From Richelia sp. CSU_2_1 (GTDB lineage: Bacteria > Cyanobacteriota > Cyanobacteriia > Cyanobacteriales > Microcoleaceae): a stretch of DNA of 40,073 nucleotides. The position numbers were made by a program, and so were the translations under genes. The stretch is from contig JAAUPF010000049.1 of assembly GCA_012034575.1 (NCBI GenBank), positions 1 through 40,073 on the forward strand, given 5' to 3'. Numbering within the stretch: position 1 is the first letter of the stretch; each line of letters begins with the position of its first letter. Below the pieces are notes generated by a model, which was not told the DNA's origin, did not search any database, and saw only the letters and a list, made by a program, of their open reading frames with translations. This document shows positions 24,621 through 34,309 of the stretch, piece by piece.

Positions 24621-25298
24621 TTATCGAAGCACGATGTCCGATCGCAATCTCAAATCCAAGTCTTCTTCCGGGCGAACTACAATGACATCAACACTCCGCC
24701 GCCCTAACAATACTCCCGCTAAAGCGCCGACGCCTGCACCGCCCAAAACTTCCTCAGTAGCGATCGCTTTGTCGCCGGTAATTCCCGCCAAAGCTGCTGC
24801 TGCTGCTGCGCCTAAGGCTGCACCTTGGACGATCGAACCCGTTCCAGAACCTCGTTGAACTCTTTCGGTTCGGGTAATTACTCCTGAATTTGCATCAATT
24901 CTATAGCGCTGGCGGCGGCTGACAAATAGTTCTCTGGCTACAAATTGAGTACCTATTCTATTGCCCCTTCTAACTGGTTGCAATTCGCCGACTATTTGGC
25001 TGCCTGCAGGAATCACTATTCTACCATTAGTAGTGCGGATATCTCGGGCTACTGTGAGAGTTAAAGGAGCTGTTTCTTCGCGGGTAACGACTACTTTGTC
25101 TTTTTCATAAGTTACCGGAATTACTGTTCCAGAGGGAACTCTTTCGCTATCGAATTGCGAAATTCTGCCCCTTTCATATTCCGAAAATCGCTGGGCTGTG
25201 GCGGGGGCGGCAACCATTAGCGGTGCGCCGGTGGCAACTCCAATTCCGAGGGCGAGAATTGCTGCTGTTGTGGAACGCCATTTTTGAGAAGTAATCAT
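24621..25298 (-). CDS. Secreted/periplasmic TrbI-like conserved protein
   Basis: This 225-residue protein has a clear Sec signal peptide (K, R, then AAILALGIGVATGAPLMVAAPATAQ, cleavage likely after ATAQ). The mature part contains SGTVIPVTY, APLTLTVARDI, GRIVIPAGSQIVGELQPV and GTQFVARELFV, the pattern of the VirB10/TrbI-like fold that cyanobacterial annotations call 'conjugal transfer protein TrbI'. A Gly/Ala-rich segment (GAALGAAAAAALAG) and a second glycine-rich helix follow. No conjugation genes are near, so the name reflects fold, not function; an envelope role is likely. Confidence 0.75.
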   Translation of the reverse strand: MITSQKWRSTTAAILALGIGVATGAPLMVAAPATAQRFSEYERGRISQFDSERVPSGTVIPVTYEKDKVVVTREETAPLTLTVARDIRTTNGRIVIPAGSQIVGELQPVRRGNRIGTQFVARELFVSRRQRYRIDANSGVITRTERVQRGSGTGSIVQGAALGAAAAAALAGITGDKAIATEEVLGGAGVGALAGVLLGRRSVDVIVVRPEEDLDLRLRSDIVLR

Positions 25299-25507
25299 AT
25301 ATTTTGTCTCCTGGTGCGTTTTAGTTTACTGAGGGATGGTTTGCTGCTAAACTTGTTGTTGATCGCGCTTTCCTTTGATGTTTTAATTGTGGCAGCCTGG
25401 AATCGCGGAAGTTGGGAAGATAAGGGTGATAATCAAATTTTTTAAATTTTGCCAAAAATCTCGCAGATTGCGACACTGGGACCGATCGGGAAGATAAGGA
25501 AGTTAAA

Positions 25508-25590
25508 CAGTTGACAGTTGGTAATTGGTAATTGGTAATTGGTAATTGGTAATTGCGAATTCTCCCCCTCTCCCTCTCTCCCTCTTCCTT
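25508..25590. repeat. Composite heptamer repeat (TTGACAG, GGTAATT, CTCTCCC, CTTCCTT)
   Basis: CAGTTGACAGTT leads into five GGTAATT units (25519-25553), then CCCTCTC-rich and CTTCCTTC sequence abutting the stop of the GlcNAc-kinase-like gene. The families occur in the same succession as inside the gene at 36128-36290. Confidence 0.85.
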
Positions 25591-26568
25591 CTATTTGGCT
25601 GCATTTAAAGCTAACAATCCAGCACCAAAAGCGGGTTCGTGTCTGGGTAAAATAACTGTAGCATTCGGGGCGATCGCGACCATCGCACTTGCAAACCGAT
25701 CGCGGCAATTTGCTTCGCCATTCCACACGCCTCCTATTATAACAATCTCAAACTCTGCTGTCCGATCGAATAATGCTGAAATGGCTGTTTTTGTTGCTAA
25801 AGTTAATTCTGCCACCGCACTATTAATTATAGCATCAGCAATTCGATCGCCCTCTGCAGCAGCTCGATCGACGATCGGTGCTAATGCTGCAATTTCTTTG
25901 ACTCCCCAACCGCTGCGGTACACTATTTCTACTAATTCTTCAAGACTATTCAGACATAAATGTTTTTGAAATTTGGCAGCAAGGGTAGTAAATTCTCCGC
26001 GCCCGTCGTGAAACTTCAAAGCAGCTTGCAAACCGCGCATGGCGATGTTGCAGCCGCTACCTTCATCGCCTAAAAGATATCCCCAACCGCCGACTCTTTT
26101 GGTTTTTCCCTGACTGTTTTGCCCGCAAACAATCGATCCGGTTCCTGCAATGACGGCGATACCAATAGGATAACCGATGCCGCCAACCAAGGCGAGCGTG
26201 CTGTCACTGCAAATAATTGTATTTGGAGTTTGCCTATTTTGAAATTGGGGCGATCGGTCTGCTGGTAAATTTTTAGTAAACTGCAAATTTTTTGCTAAAC
26301 TTTGCACGATTTCAATGTCTTTGGGGCGGCCGACACCTGCTAATCCCAAACAAATTGCTTCTATCTTGAAATCCCTGCGAACATCGATGTTAGCAGATAA
26401 GATCGATCGGTCGATCGCTTGTTGGATCGATTGTTTTGTTGCTTCGATTCCCAAAGTTTGATAATTTGAAGGTCCGGCTTCCCCGCGCCCTAAAACCTGT
26501 TGATTTTCGTTCATTAAAACGCAAACTGTTTTCGTGCCGCCCCCGTCGATTCCCAGTACGTAACTCAT
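25591..26568 (-). CDS. N-acetylglucosamine kinase-like protein (BadF/BadG/BcrA/BcrD ATPase family)
   Basis: This 325-residue ASKHA-fold sugar kinase begins MSYVLGIDGGGTKTVCVL (phosphate-1 loop) and contains CLGLAGVGRP, ICSDSTLALVGG, the phosphate-2 loop IAVIAGTGSIVCG and GGWGYLLGDEGSGC, then VIIGGV near the end. These match GlcNAc/glucosamine kinases, which phosphorylate amino sugars salvaged from cell-wall or polysaccharide turnover. ATG 26568 is preferred over TTG 26574. It is the only amino-sugar gene here, so a link to the glycosyltransferase block 2 kb upstream is only suggestive. Confidence 0.88.
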   Translation of the reverse strand: MSYVLGIDGGGTKTVCVLMNENQQVLGRGEAGPSNYQTLGIEATKQSIQQAIDRSILSANIDVRRDFKIEAICLGLAGVGRPKDIEIVQSLAKNLQFTKNLPADRSPQFQNRQTPNTIICSDSTLALVGGIGYPIGIAVIAGTGSIVCGQNSQGKTKRVGGWGYLLGDEGSGCNIAMRGLQAALKFHDGRGEFTTLAAKFQKHLCLNSLEELVEIVYRSGWGVKEIAALAPIVDRAAAEGDRIADAIINSAVAELTLATKTAISALFDRTAEFEIVIIGGVWNGEANCRDRFASAMVAIAPNATVILPRHEPAFGAGLLALNAAK

Positions 26569-26583
26569 GCCCAAATTCTTAAG

Positions 26584-26684
26584 TTTACAAACAAAGGCGG
26601 TTAAAACCGCTTTTACACAAACAAAGTCCGCCTCCGCAGACTAAGAAAATAACAAGGGTATTAAATTCAGATTTGCTATAAAAT
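26584..26684. repeat. Second copy of the GCGGTT/GTCCGC hairpin repeat
   Basis: The core of 8692-8852 recurs here: GGCGGTTAAAACCGC, ACAAACAAAGTCCGCC, GCAGACT and AGAAAATAACA, then a related ATTTGCTATA tail. It lies upstream of the sugar kinase. Confidence 0.75.
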
Positions 26685-26716
26685 TTAGGGTTCAAGGTTA
26701 AACTCAAAACTGCGAA

Positions 26717-27364
26717 CTAATCCGGAGTCGATCGTAAATTTTGTCTCCATGCTTTTGCTGCTGCTAGCGGGAGAGGATTCTTGAGACATTCAGTTAGCAT
26801 TATGATATCTAGTTCCGGCAGCAATTCGCTGTTTTCGATTTGTTCGTAACCGCAGTTTGCCACAAATTCTACTGGAGTTTCTTCGCGCAAATGATAAATC
26901 GCAAATCGATCGTTTCGCCAGAACCAAACTTCTCGCACGTTCAACCTTCTGTACAATTCCAGTTTGTTGATGCTACCGCTGGTAACGATTACTTCAATTA
27001 CCAAATCGGGAAATTCTTTATCAGTGCCGATACAATAAGCTTCATCTGCTTCTGTGCCGCCTCTTCTTTCCTCCTTTCTCAAAGTTGTAGACCCAAAAGG
27101 AAAATATTCGATTTCAGCTTCTTCAAAGTAAATTTCTAGCAAATTTCCGATGCCAGTTTTTCTACTTTCGTGGCGGCGAGAAGGCGACATAATTTCCAAA
27201 ACTCCATCTAAATAAGTAACTCGATATCCCGCACCATCTCCAATCCGATTTAGCAGTGTTTCGTATTCTTCCCAATTGGTACTATCTATGAGGTAGCGTT
27301 CTTCAGGGTCTTCATGTTTAAAAGATTGTTCTTGAAGCAGGTCATTTAGCTCGATCGTCAGCAT
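26717..27364 (-). CDS. Uma2 family (DUF820) PD-(D/E)XK nuclease-like protein, intact copy
   Basis: This 215-residue Uma2 protein has a cyanobacterial nuclease fold with unknown in vivo target. The signature runs YLDGVLEIMSPSRRHE, GIGNLLEIYF, FPFGSTTLRKEERRGGTEADEAYCI, FPDLVIEVIVTSG (D...E core) and LYRRLNVREVWFWRND. An excellent ribosome-binding site (AAGGAGGT) precedes the ATG. It is the intact member of a tandem ~700-bp duplication; the partner at 27431-28079 is frameshifted. Confidence 0.92.
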   Translation of the reverse strand: MLTIELNDLLQEQSFKHEDPEERYLIDSTNWEEYETLLNRIGDGAGYRVTYLDGVLEIMSPSRRHESRKTGIGNLLEIYFEEAEIEYFPFGSTTLRKEERRGGTEADEAYCIGTDKEFPDLVIEVIVTSGSINKLELYRRLNVREVWFWRNDRFAIYHLREETPVEFVANCGYEQIENSELLPELDIIMLTECLKNPLPLAAAKAWRQNLRSTPD

Positions 27365-27430
27365 TGGTATTACCTCCTTATGAGTTGTTTTAATTTTAAT
27401 ACGGGCAGGGCGAGTTTACAAAATTACGAA

Positions 27431-28079
27431 CTAATCCGATCGAGTCGATCGTAAATTTTTTCTCCATGCTTTTGCTGCTGCTAGCGGCAGAGGATTCTTG
27501 AGACATTCTGCTAGCATTTCTATGTCAAGTTCTGGCAGCAATTCGCTGTTTTCGATTTGTTCGTAACCGCAGTTTGCCACAAATTCTACCGGAATCTCTT
27601 CGCGCAATGGTAAATCGCAAATCGATCGTTTGCCAAAACCAAACCTCTTTCACGTTCAACCTTCTGTACAATTCCAATTTGTTGATGCTGCCGCTGGTGA
27701 CAATTACTTCAATTACCAAATCGGGAAATTCTTTATCGGTGCCAATACAATAAGCTTCATCTGCTTCCGTGCCGCCCCTTCTTTCCTCTTTTCGCAGAGT
27801 TGTAGACCCAAACGGAAAATATTCGATGTCCTCTTCTAAAAAATAAATCAGCAGCAAATCTCCAATGCGCGTTTTTCTACTTTCGTGGCGGCGAGAAGGT
27901 GACATTATTTCCAACACTCCATCTAAATAGGTAATTCGATATCCCGCAGCATCTCCAATCCGATTCAGCAGTTTTTCGTATTGTTCCCAATTGGTACTAT
28001 CTATGAGGTAGCGTTCTTCAGGATCTTCCTGTTGGAATGCTTGTTCTTGAAGTAGGTTATTTAGCTCGATCGTCAGCAT
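27431..28079 (-). pseudogene. Uma2 family gene, decayed tandem copy
   Basis: It is near-identical to 26717-27364, including the AAGGAGGT site and promoter region. After WFW, one base is missing near 27631, and a second is missing near 27606. The frame therefore runs into unrelated residues and stops early (27525, 184 residues). The sequence downstream still matches the intact copy to the old stop at 27431. The catalytic half (DLVIEVIVTSG) is retained, so a shortened product could fold, but the C-terminal third is lost. Sequencing error is possible; two separate deletions make true decay likelier. Confidence 0.85.
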
Positions 28080-28255
28080 TGGTATTACCTCCTTATGAGT
28101 TGTTTTAATTTTAATACAGGTATGACAAGTTTACTATCTCCTTTATATTCTCTCCCCTCTCTCTGTAACCTCTGCGCTCTCTGCGGTTAATTATAAATGA
28201 GGTATTTAACAGTTCGATATTTCAACAATCCCCAATCTAAAAATCTAAAATCTAA

Positions 28256-28400
28256 ATTAGTAGCAGTAAGGTGCGCAGTGCAAGCCCTACATAGATCTAT
28301 TAGTAGCGGTAAGGTGCGCACTTGGCACCCTACATAGAGCTATTAGTAGCGGTAAGGTGCTTATGGGCGCACCTTACATATAGAGTCGGTGTGTAAGTCC
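28256..28400. repeat. 43-bp unit repeated three times
   Basis: Units beginning ATTAGTAGCxGTAAGGTGC and containing CCCTACATAGA start at 28256, 28299 and 28342; the third extends into ATAGAGTCGGTG. They are related to the miniature element at 10539-10607. The region 28080-28419 has no gene. Confidence 0.85.
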
Positions 28401-28419
28401 TGTAAAATCTCAAATCGCA

Positions 28420-30228
28420 TTATTTCCAATCAAATTTTCTTTCCAAATACTCTTCTAACTGCTGGTTGTAAGGTTGAAAATAATCACCCAACCAGTCCCG
28501 CACGGATTGACTTACAGATCGAAAAATGCCGGGATTCGCATTTTGATACTCGGATAATGGATAATCCGGCAAATTTAAAAACTCTAAAACTTGCTTGACA
28601 GTTTCTGCAGCATCCTTATACAAATCCTCACTTTTCAAAACTAACAACTGTTCTCGGGGAAACAAAGCCAGCCAATTTTTCATAAATTCTACATACCTAC
28701 CGCGCGCTAAATAATTCCCCGGTTCTTCACCGATAATGTATTCTGGATTTTGATTCAATCGATCGACTTCATCACTAATTGCTCGATCGAACCCTCGATG
28801 TTCCCAGTTTAACTCGACCAAACGGTAGAAATGAGAAATCGCTCGATCGACCGGATTTCTCAGCAGTACGATTAGCTTAAGTTGCGGAAACTGCGCGTGC
28901 AATCTTTCCGGCGCTTCGCGACTGTCAAAATAACTCGGGCTGGCTTCAAAAGTCAAAAACTGCCCTCCCTGGGGCACTGGCGGGAAATGCGCTAAATACC
29001 AATCAATTCCCCGGTGAAAGTGCCAGGAAAAAAAATCCATTTCCTTTTTAATTGGAGTCAAAATTTGCGGGTGTTTGGCTAAATAACTGTACAGAGAAGT
29101 CGTGCCGCACCGCTGGGAACCGATAATGATAAAATTAGGAGATGTTGCAGGTTTTAAATCCCAATTATGGGGCGGAGAAATCCTGTCGGTACTCTTATTT
29201 ATTAGAGATTGTAAAGTTTGGTTGTAAGTGACAGTTTGGTAGCAGTAAATCGCTTCCTCAATTTTGCCTTGTCTCGTCAAAGCTTCGCCTAAATTCAGAT
29301 AGGGCCAAAAAGCCGCCGGTTTTGCTGCTACAACTTGGCGGTACAGATTCTCAATTTCATTGAGCTGGTTTTGCTCGATCGCGACTTCCCATAAATTATA
29401 ATAAAACCACCAAGGCAGATCGGGATTTATTTTAATTGCTTGTAAAAATGCCGCCGCTGCTTCTTCTGCATATTTCTGGTGGCTCAAAACCGCACCTAAA
29501 TTGTAATAAGACCAGCAATCATCGGGTTTTTCTGCGACTGCGGCGCGGGCTGATGCTAAAGTGCGATCGCGCTTTTCTTGCTGGTGGGACAACCACCTTA
29601 ATTCAGTTAAAATACTATCATTATCTGGGTTTAATGTCAACAATAAATTGTAAAAAATAATAGCTGTTTGCGGGCGATCGAACTGCGTTAAATTCTTAGC
29701 TAATTGCCAGTAAAAATCAAAATTTTCCGGCGTAACTTGCAATTCCCCCGCCAACACTAAGCTTAAATCCGACGCTGTTTGTCGGAGAACATCTCCCAAC
29801 TTATTGTAAATTCCCGGCAACTCTCGATCGAGTTGCAAGGCTTGTAAATACGCCACAATCGCCGCATCGGGCTGATTTAATTTCGTTAAAGCATCACCCA
29901 AATTGCAAAAAGACCAAGCAAAATCCGATTTTAGCGCAATCTCGCAGCGGTAAGCGGCGGCCGCTTCTTCCCAGCGTTCCAGCTTCAGCAAAGCATCGCC
30001 CAAATTGTGATAGGACCACGAAAAATCAGGATTTAATTCTACAGCTTTTTGGTACGCGCCAACAGCATCATCCCAGCATTCAAGCTTCAGAAAAACATCG
30101 CCCAAGTTGTGATAACTCCAAGAAACATCGGGATTTTCAGCTATCGCCTGTTTGTAAGCAGCAATTGCCTCCTCAAACCTACCGCTTGCTTGCAGGAAAT
30201 CCCCCAAATTTCGGGCGTCATTATTCAT
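28420..30228 (-). CDS. TPR-sulfotransferase fusion protein
   Basis: This is a 602-residue protein. Residues ~1-345 are TPR repeats with the pattern NPDxSWSYHNLGDALLKLERWEEA. Residues ~365-602 are a PAPS-dependent sulfotransferase, with the 5'-phosphosulfate loop FIIIGSQRCGTTSLYSYL (~366), KEMDFFSWH and the 3'-phosphate motif LLRNPVDRAISHFY (~455). It would transfer sulfate to a carbohydrate or protein hydroxyl. The start overlaps the upstream gene's stop by 8 bases (ATG within GCATGAATAA), so translation is coupled and the partners probably act together. No signal peptide or membrane helix is seen, so it acts in the cytoplasm. The acceptor is unknown; TPRs likely recruit it. Confidence 0.92.
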   Translation of the reverse strand: MNNDARNLGDFLQASGRFEEAIAAYKQAIAENPDVSWSYHNLGDVFLKLECWDDAVGAYQKAVELNPDFSWSYHNLGDALLKLERWEEAAAAYRCEIALKSDFAWSFCNLGDALTKLNQPDAAIVAYLQALQLDRELPGIYNKLGDVLRQTASDLSLVLAGELQVTPENFDFYWQLAKNLTQFDRPQTAIIFYNLLLTLNPDNDSILTELRWLSHQQEKRDRTLASARAAVAEKPDDCWSYYNLGAVLSHQKYAEEAAAAFLQAIKINPDLPWWFYYNLWEVAIEQNQLNEIENLYRQVVAAKPAAFWPYLNLGEALTRQGKIEEAIYCYQTVTYNQTLQSLINKSTDRISPPHNWDLKPATSPNFIIIGSQRCGTTSLYSYLAKHPQILTPIKKEMDFFSWHFHRGIDWYLAHFPPVPQGGQFLTFEASPSYFDSREAPERLHAQFPQLKLIVLLRNPVDRAISHFYRLVELNWEHRGFDRAISDEVDRLNQNPEYIIGEEPGNYLARGRYVEFMKNWLALFPREQLLVLKSEDLYKDAAETVKQVLEFLNLPDYPLSEYQNANPGIFRSVSQSVRDWLGDYFQPYNQQLEEYLERKFDWK

Positions 30229-33200
30229 GCAAAACCCCCGCCAGATTCATTAACTCCTCCAGCGATTTTACATTCAACTGCATATTTTGATGTAAAGGTT
30301 GGGTTTCAGTTCCGCCCTCAAACAAATCGCCAATTAAATAGTAATGTTCCAAACCGCACAAATTGCTAATCATCCAGTAACAATGCGGCACGTAAACCGG
30401 AGGAAAAATTTCAATTACCTTCGTTCCGGGATGGCAAAAAACTAAATTTGTCAATCCCGCGCCGTGAGGTGCTACAACTACTTTAGCAGCAGCCAAACAA
30501 GCTGCTTGTTCTGCTACCGACATAGTTTCCAGCTTGACTGTGCGGAACCCAAATTTTTCTAAAAAACTAATTACTTCATCATCGTTGATAATTCGCCGGT
30601 AGGCTGCTTGTTGGCGGCTGATATAAATGCGATCGGAATAATTTGCATTTAGCAGCATTTTATCTGGTAAAAATACTTCTTTGAGATATTCGCACTTCCA
30701 TTTTGCCACAGCCCCCGATCCGTCATAAAAGATTGAGGGAACTATTAATTTATCGGCGGTAACGTGCAGGTTGCAGCGACTTTCTATAATTTTATCCAGC
30801 GGAATTCCTAAAGTATTTAAAGTTTCTGTTTGATAAACAGCATCGCAGGCGTTGACAACAAACTTATCTACAGTTTCCATTAATCCAGCCCGCTGTAACA
30901 AGTCAAACCGCGTAATTACATCCAACATCCAGTGAAAATAAGCAGCCCCTCCCCAACGCGCCGACAGGAAAGCAACAGTACCATTTATATGTTCGGCGGG
31001 AGGCAATTTATCGGAAGTTATAACTAATTCCGAACAGCCCATCGAGATTTCATCCACCAGTTTATTATCTGAAGTAATTGCAGCAGTAGTAACGACATCA
31101 GCCCAAGCCCTTCCGTTGGGCATTATAGCAACAAAAGCTTTTCGCGAATAACTTTGATGCGCCCAAAATCTGCGATTGTTGTCGATTGTTTGGGACTCAG
31201 ATAAATCGATTTGACTTGCAGGATGGATGTCAATGCAGGTAATGTGCGGGCTTGCACCGGCGGCAACAGTCAAATCTTTGGTAAATCCGCAGTATTTTCG
31301 AAGCACATTTAAGGGCAATATTTGATTGCTGAATTTTCCCCGATCGCCCTCAGCGACTTCTCCTAACTGTTCTAAAGCATAACCGATATTTTCGTAAACG
31401 TCAAACAAATCCGGTTTGATTTGCAGGGCTTGAACTAAATAAGATACTGCCGCTTTCCATTGCTGTTGTGCGATTAAAGTCAAACCCAATCCTTCATAAC
31501 ACCAACAGGATTTTGGATCTAGATTGATGCCTTTTTCGTAAATTACGATCGCCCTTGTTAATTCCCCTTGATTTCGCAGCGCATCGCCCAACTTTTTGTA
31601 CAGCCAACTTGTATCCGGGGCTAATTCTACAGCGCGCCCAAAAGCGATCGCAGCTTCGGGCCAATTTTCTTGCAATTCCAGCACTTCTCCCAAACTATTG
31701 TACAGCCAACAATCATCGGGATTTAATGCAATCGCTTGGCGGTAATTTGTTGCCGATTCTTCCCAGTTTTCTATTTGTCTCAAAGCCTTACCCAAGCGAT
31801 CGTAAGACCAACAAAAATCCGGGGTTAATTCAACTAATTTGCAGTAAATAGCAGCAGCTTCTTCCCACTCGGTGAGTTCCGCCAGCGCATCGCCCAAATT
31901 GCTGTAACTCCAGCAAAAATCAGGGTTTAATTCAATAGCTTTGCGGTAAGCTGCAACGGCTTCCTCGTGTTTTTCCAGCACCTGCAAAGTTTCCCCTAAA
32001 AAGTGATAAGCCCAACTAAAATTAGAGTTGAGTTCGATCGCTCGTTGGTAAGCAGCCGCAGCTTCCTCAAACAGTGCTTTTTTTTGCAACACTTTACCCA
32101 ACTTGTGGTAAGATAGGTAATTGCCAGACTGAATTTTAATTGCTGTTTGGTAGCGTTCGATCGCGACATCTAAATAATCTGCATTCGCCGCCGCATCCCC
32201 CAACTTTTCCCAACCCAAGGCCAAGAGATTTTGTTCGGTACCCAAATTTTTATTGTCAGTTTTTCTGACAATCAATTGATAGCCTTTGTGAACTACTTCT
32301 AACTGACTCCCAAACATCTCCAAAAAAACATCGATGCCGATTTTCGTATCATCCTCGGGGCTGTCGGGAAAGGTAAATTCGTAATCGTCAAAAATCATCA
32401 ATCCCCCAACTTTCACCAACCGCCAAGACAGAATCGCATCTTGCAAAGCGCTAGTAGGTTTGTGACAGCCGTCAACATAGGAAATATCGTAAAATTCCGA
32501 TGCTAAAGTTACCAGCAATTCCTGAGAATAACCCTCCAAGGAAATTACTCGATCGGCTGCTTCCGTTTTTGCAATATTTCCCTTAAAATGTTCTTGGAAA
32601 TACAAATCGATGCAAGTAATCTTTGCCGTCGGATGAGTTAAAATATTGTCCAGCAGCCAGCAAGCCGACATTCCTTGAAAACTGCCAATTTCCACCACTT
32701 GAAATTCTGGCATTCCGGCAAATTGCTGCAAATGTTTTTGCCAAATCGGGATATTGTGCGTGAACCAATCTTGAGTAAATTGATAATTTTTCGCCGCACA
32801 TTCCGGCCACCCTCTCAACTCGCTAGCTTTTTGATGGCAAACAATTGCCTCTTCCAATTCCCCCAATTGCGGTAAAATATTGCCTAAATCGTTGTAAGCT
32901 TTAGCAGCACCAGAATTAATTGCTATTTGGTGGCGGAAACTAGCAATTTGTGCGTATAAATCCTGCTGTTTTGCCCGCACCCCATCGAGTTCGGTGGCAA
33001 GTTCAGCATTTGGTTCAATTTGCAATGCCATGCTATAAAAGACGATCGCCCCTTCAAGCTGCTTTTGTTTTGCTAAACTCTGGGCTAAATTTAGATAAAA
33101 CTCCGCTCCTTCTGTCTCAATTTTTAATAACTTATGATAACTTTTGCCATTTTCCAACGCCTCAATAGCTTGACAGTAACTTTGAATTGTGCCTTCTAAA

Positions 33201-34309
33201 CCCGCTGCGCTCCGCTTCCGCAAAGCATATCCCAATCTAATGTTAATTCCCGTCAAATTCGGCTCAATTTGAATCGCTTTCAGGAAAGCAGCAACAGATT
33301 CATCCCATAATTTTTCGCAGGTTAAAGCAACAGCCAAATTGCAGTAAAACCAAGGAATCTCGGGATTGAGTTCGATCGCCCTGCGGTAGCAAGCAACAGC
33401 TTCTTGCCACATTTTTTTTCGAGCAAAAGCCTCGCCTAAACTATTGTGCGCCCAATAGGAACTGTCGTTAATTGTCAGAGTCTGGCGGTAACATTTAATT
33501 GCCTCATCCAGCTCACCTTTCTGCATGAAAACACCGCCCAAACCCAGCCAAGCCCGAGCGTAATTCGGATTAATTTCTAAGCTGTGGCGGTAACAGTCGA
33601 TCGCCCGATCTAATTCTCCTTTCGCCGCCCAAACTTTCCCCAAACTGTGATAAGATTCAAAAGAATTAGGATGGATTGCAAGAGCTTTTTCGTAATGAGC
33701 GATCGCCTCATCTTGCCGCTTTTCAGCAGCCAGCATTTCACCCAAATTATGATAAGCTATAGCTAAATTTGGGTTGAGTTCGATCGCCCGATCGTAACAC
33801 TCGATCGCCTGCTGAATTTTGCCAAATTCTGCTAAACTATTGCCCAGAGTTAAGTATTCGTCAGCCGTCGCCCAATCCGGCTCGATCGTGCAAGCTTGAT
33901 ACCAACATTCTGTCGCAGTTTCTCGCTTATCCAACTGCGTCCAAACCCTCGCCAACTGTCGGTAAGCAGCAGCAAAATTTGGTGCTAGGGAAATCGCTTT
34001 TTCATAAGCCGCGATCGCCTTTTCCCAGCGCCTTTCTTGAAAATACAAACTGCCGAGATTGGCGTAAACTTCCGGCAAATTTTCATTACGATCGATCGCC
34101 GCTTCGTACCACTGTTTCGCTTGCTCTCTTTCCCCCCGCAACTGCATCACTTTTCCCAGAGTTTGGCAAGCTACTGCTAAATTCGGTTCGATTTTCAGGG
34201 CCGACTCGCAAGCAGCAGCCGCCTCATTCAACCTCCCCTCGGCTAAATAAAATTCTGCTTGTCTGTTAAAATCGATCGCTGCTTTTTCCATATTCTCAAT
34301 CGAGGGCAT
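30221..34309 (-). CDS. TPR-methyltransferase-TPR-GT61 glycosyltransferase multidomain protein
   Basis: This is a 1362-residue protein with four zones. TPRs fill ~20-500. A class I SAM methyltransferase of the Methyltransf_24 type spans ~535-685 (VVEIGSFQGMSACWLL, ITCIDLYF, YVDGCHKPTSALQD, GGLMIFDDYEF). A second TPR array covers ~695-1020. A C-terminal glycosyltransferase family 61 (DUF563) domain follows (AYFHWMLDVITRFDLL, DRIYISRQQAAYRRI, VVAPHGAGLTNLVFCHPGTKVIEIFPP). The TPRs repeat AYHNLGEML- and WSYSNLGDAL-type units. It lies between the TPR-GT61 gene and the TPR-sulfotransferase on the same strand, overlapping the latter. A heptamer array abuts its start codon, and no clear ribosome-binding site is visible. 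It likely builds and methylates a glycan; substrate unknown. Confidence 0.92.
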   Translation of the reverse strand: MPSIENMEKAAIDFNRQAEFYLAEGRLNEAAAACESALKIEPNLAVACQTLGKVMQLRGEREQAKQWYEAAIDRNENLPEVYANLGSLYFQERRWEKAIAAYEKAISLAPNFAAAYRQLARVWTQLDKRETATECWYQACTIEPDWATADEYLTLGNSLAEFGKIQQAIECYDRAIELNPNLAIAYHNLGEMLAAEKRQDEAIAHYEKALAIHPNSFESYHSLGKVWAAKGELDRAIDCYRHSLEINPNYARAWLGLGGVFMQKGELDEAIKCYRQTLTINDSSYWAHNSLGEAFARKKMWQEAVACYRRAIELNPEIPWFYCNLAVALTCEKLWDESVAAFLKAIQIEPNLTGINIRLGYALRKRSAAGLEGTIQSYCQAIEALENGKSYHKLLKIETEGAEFYLNLAQSLAKQKQLEGAIVFYSMALQIEPNAELATELDGVRAKQQDLYAQIASFRHQIAINSGAAKAYNDLGNILPQLGELEEAIVCHQKASELRGWPECAAKNYQFTQDWFTHNIPIWQKHLQQFAGMPEFQVVEIGSFQGMSACWLLDNILTHPTAKITCIDLYFQEHFKGNIAKTEAADRVISLEGYSQELLVTLASEFYDISYVDGCHKPTSALQDAILSWRLVKVGGLMIFDDYEFTFPDSPEDDTKIGIDVFLEMFGSQLEVVHKGYQLIVRKTDNKNLGTEQNLLALGWEKLGDAAANADYLDVAIERYQTAIKIQSGNYLSYHKLGKVLQKKALFEEAAAAYQRAIELNSNFSWAYHFLGETLQVLEKHEEAVAAYRKAIELNPDFCWSYSNLGDALAELTEWEEAAAIYCKLVELTPDFCWSYDRLGKALRQIENWEESATNYRQAIALNPDDCWLYNSLGEVLELQENWPEAAIAFGRAVELAPDTSWLYKKLGDALRNQGELTRAIVIYEKGINLDPKSCWCYEGLGLTLIAQQQWKAAVSYLVQALQIKPDLFDVYENIGYALEQLGEVAEGDRGKFSNQILPLNVLRKYCGFTKDLTVAAGASPHITCIDIHPASQIDLSESQTIDNNRRFWAHQSYSRKAFVAIMPNGRAWADVVTTAAITSDNKLVDEISMGCSELVITSDKLPPAEHINGTVAFLSARWGGAAYFHWMLDVITRFDLLQRAGLMETVDKFVVNACDAVYQTETLNTLGIPLDKIIESRCNLHVTADKLIVPSIFYDGSGAVAKWKCEYLKEVFLPDKMLLNANYSDRIYISRQQAAYRRIINDDEVISFLEKFGFRTVKLETMSVAEQAACLAAAKVVVAPHGAGLTNLVFCHPGTKVIEIFPPVYVPHCYWMISNLCGLEHYYLIGDLFEGGTETQPLHQNMQLNVKSLEELMNLAGVLHE

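Noticed and set aside
24621..25298. Conjugation system implied by the TrbI-like protein
   Set aside because: No other conjugation gene is nearby; the resemblance is to a fold common in cyanobacterial envelope proteins.
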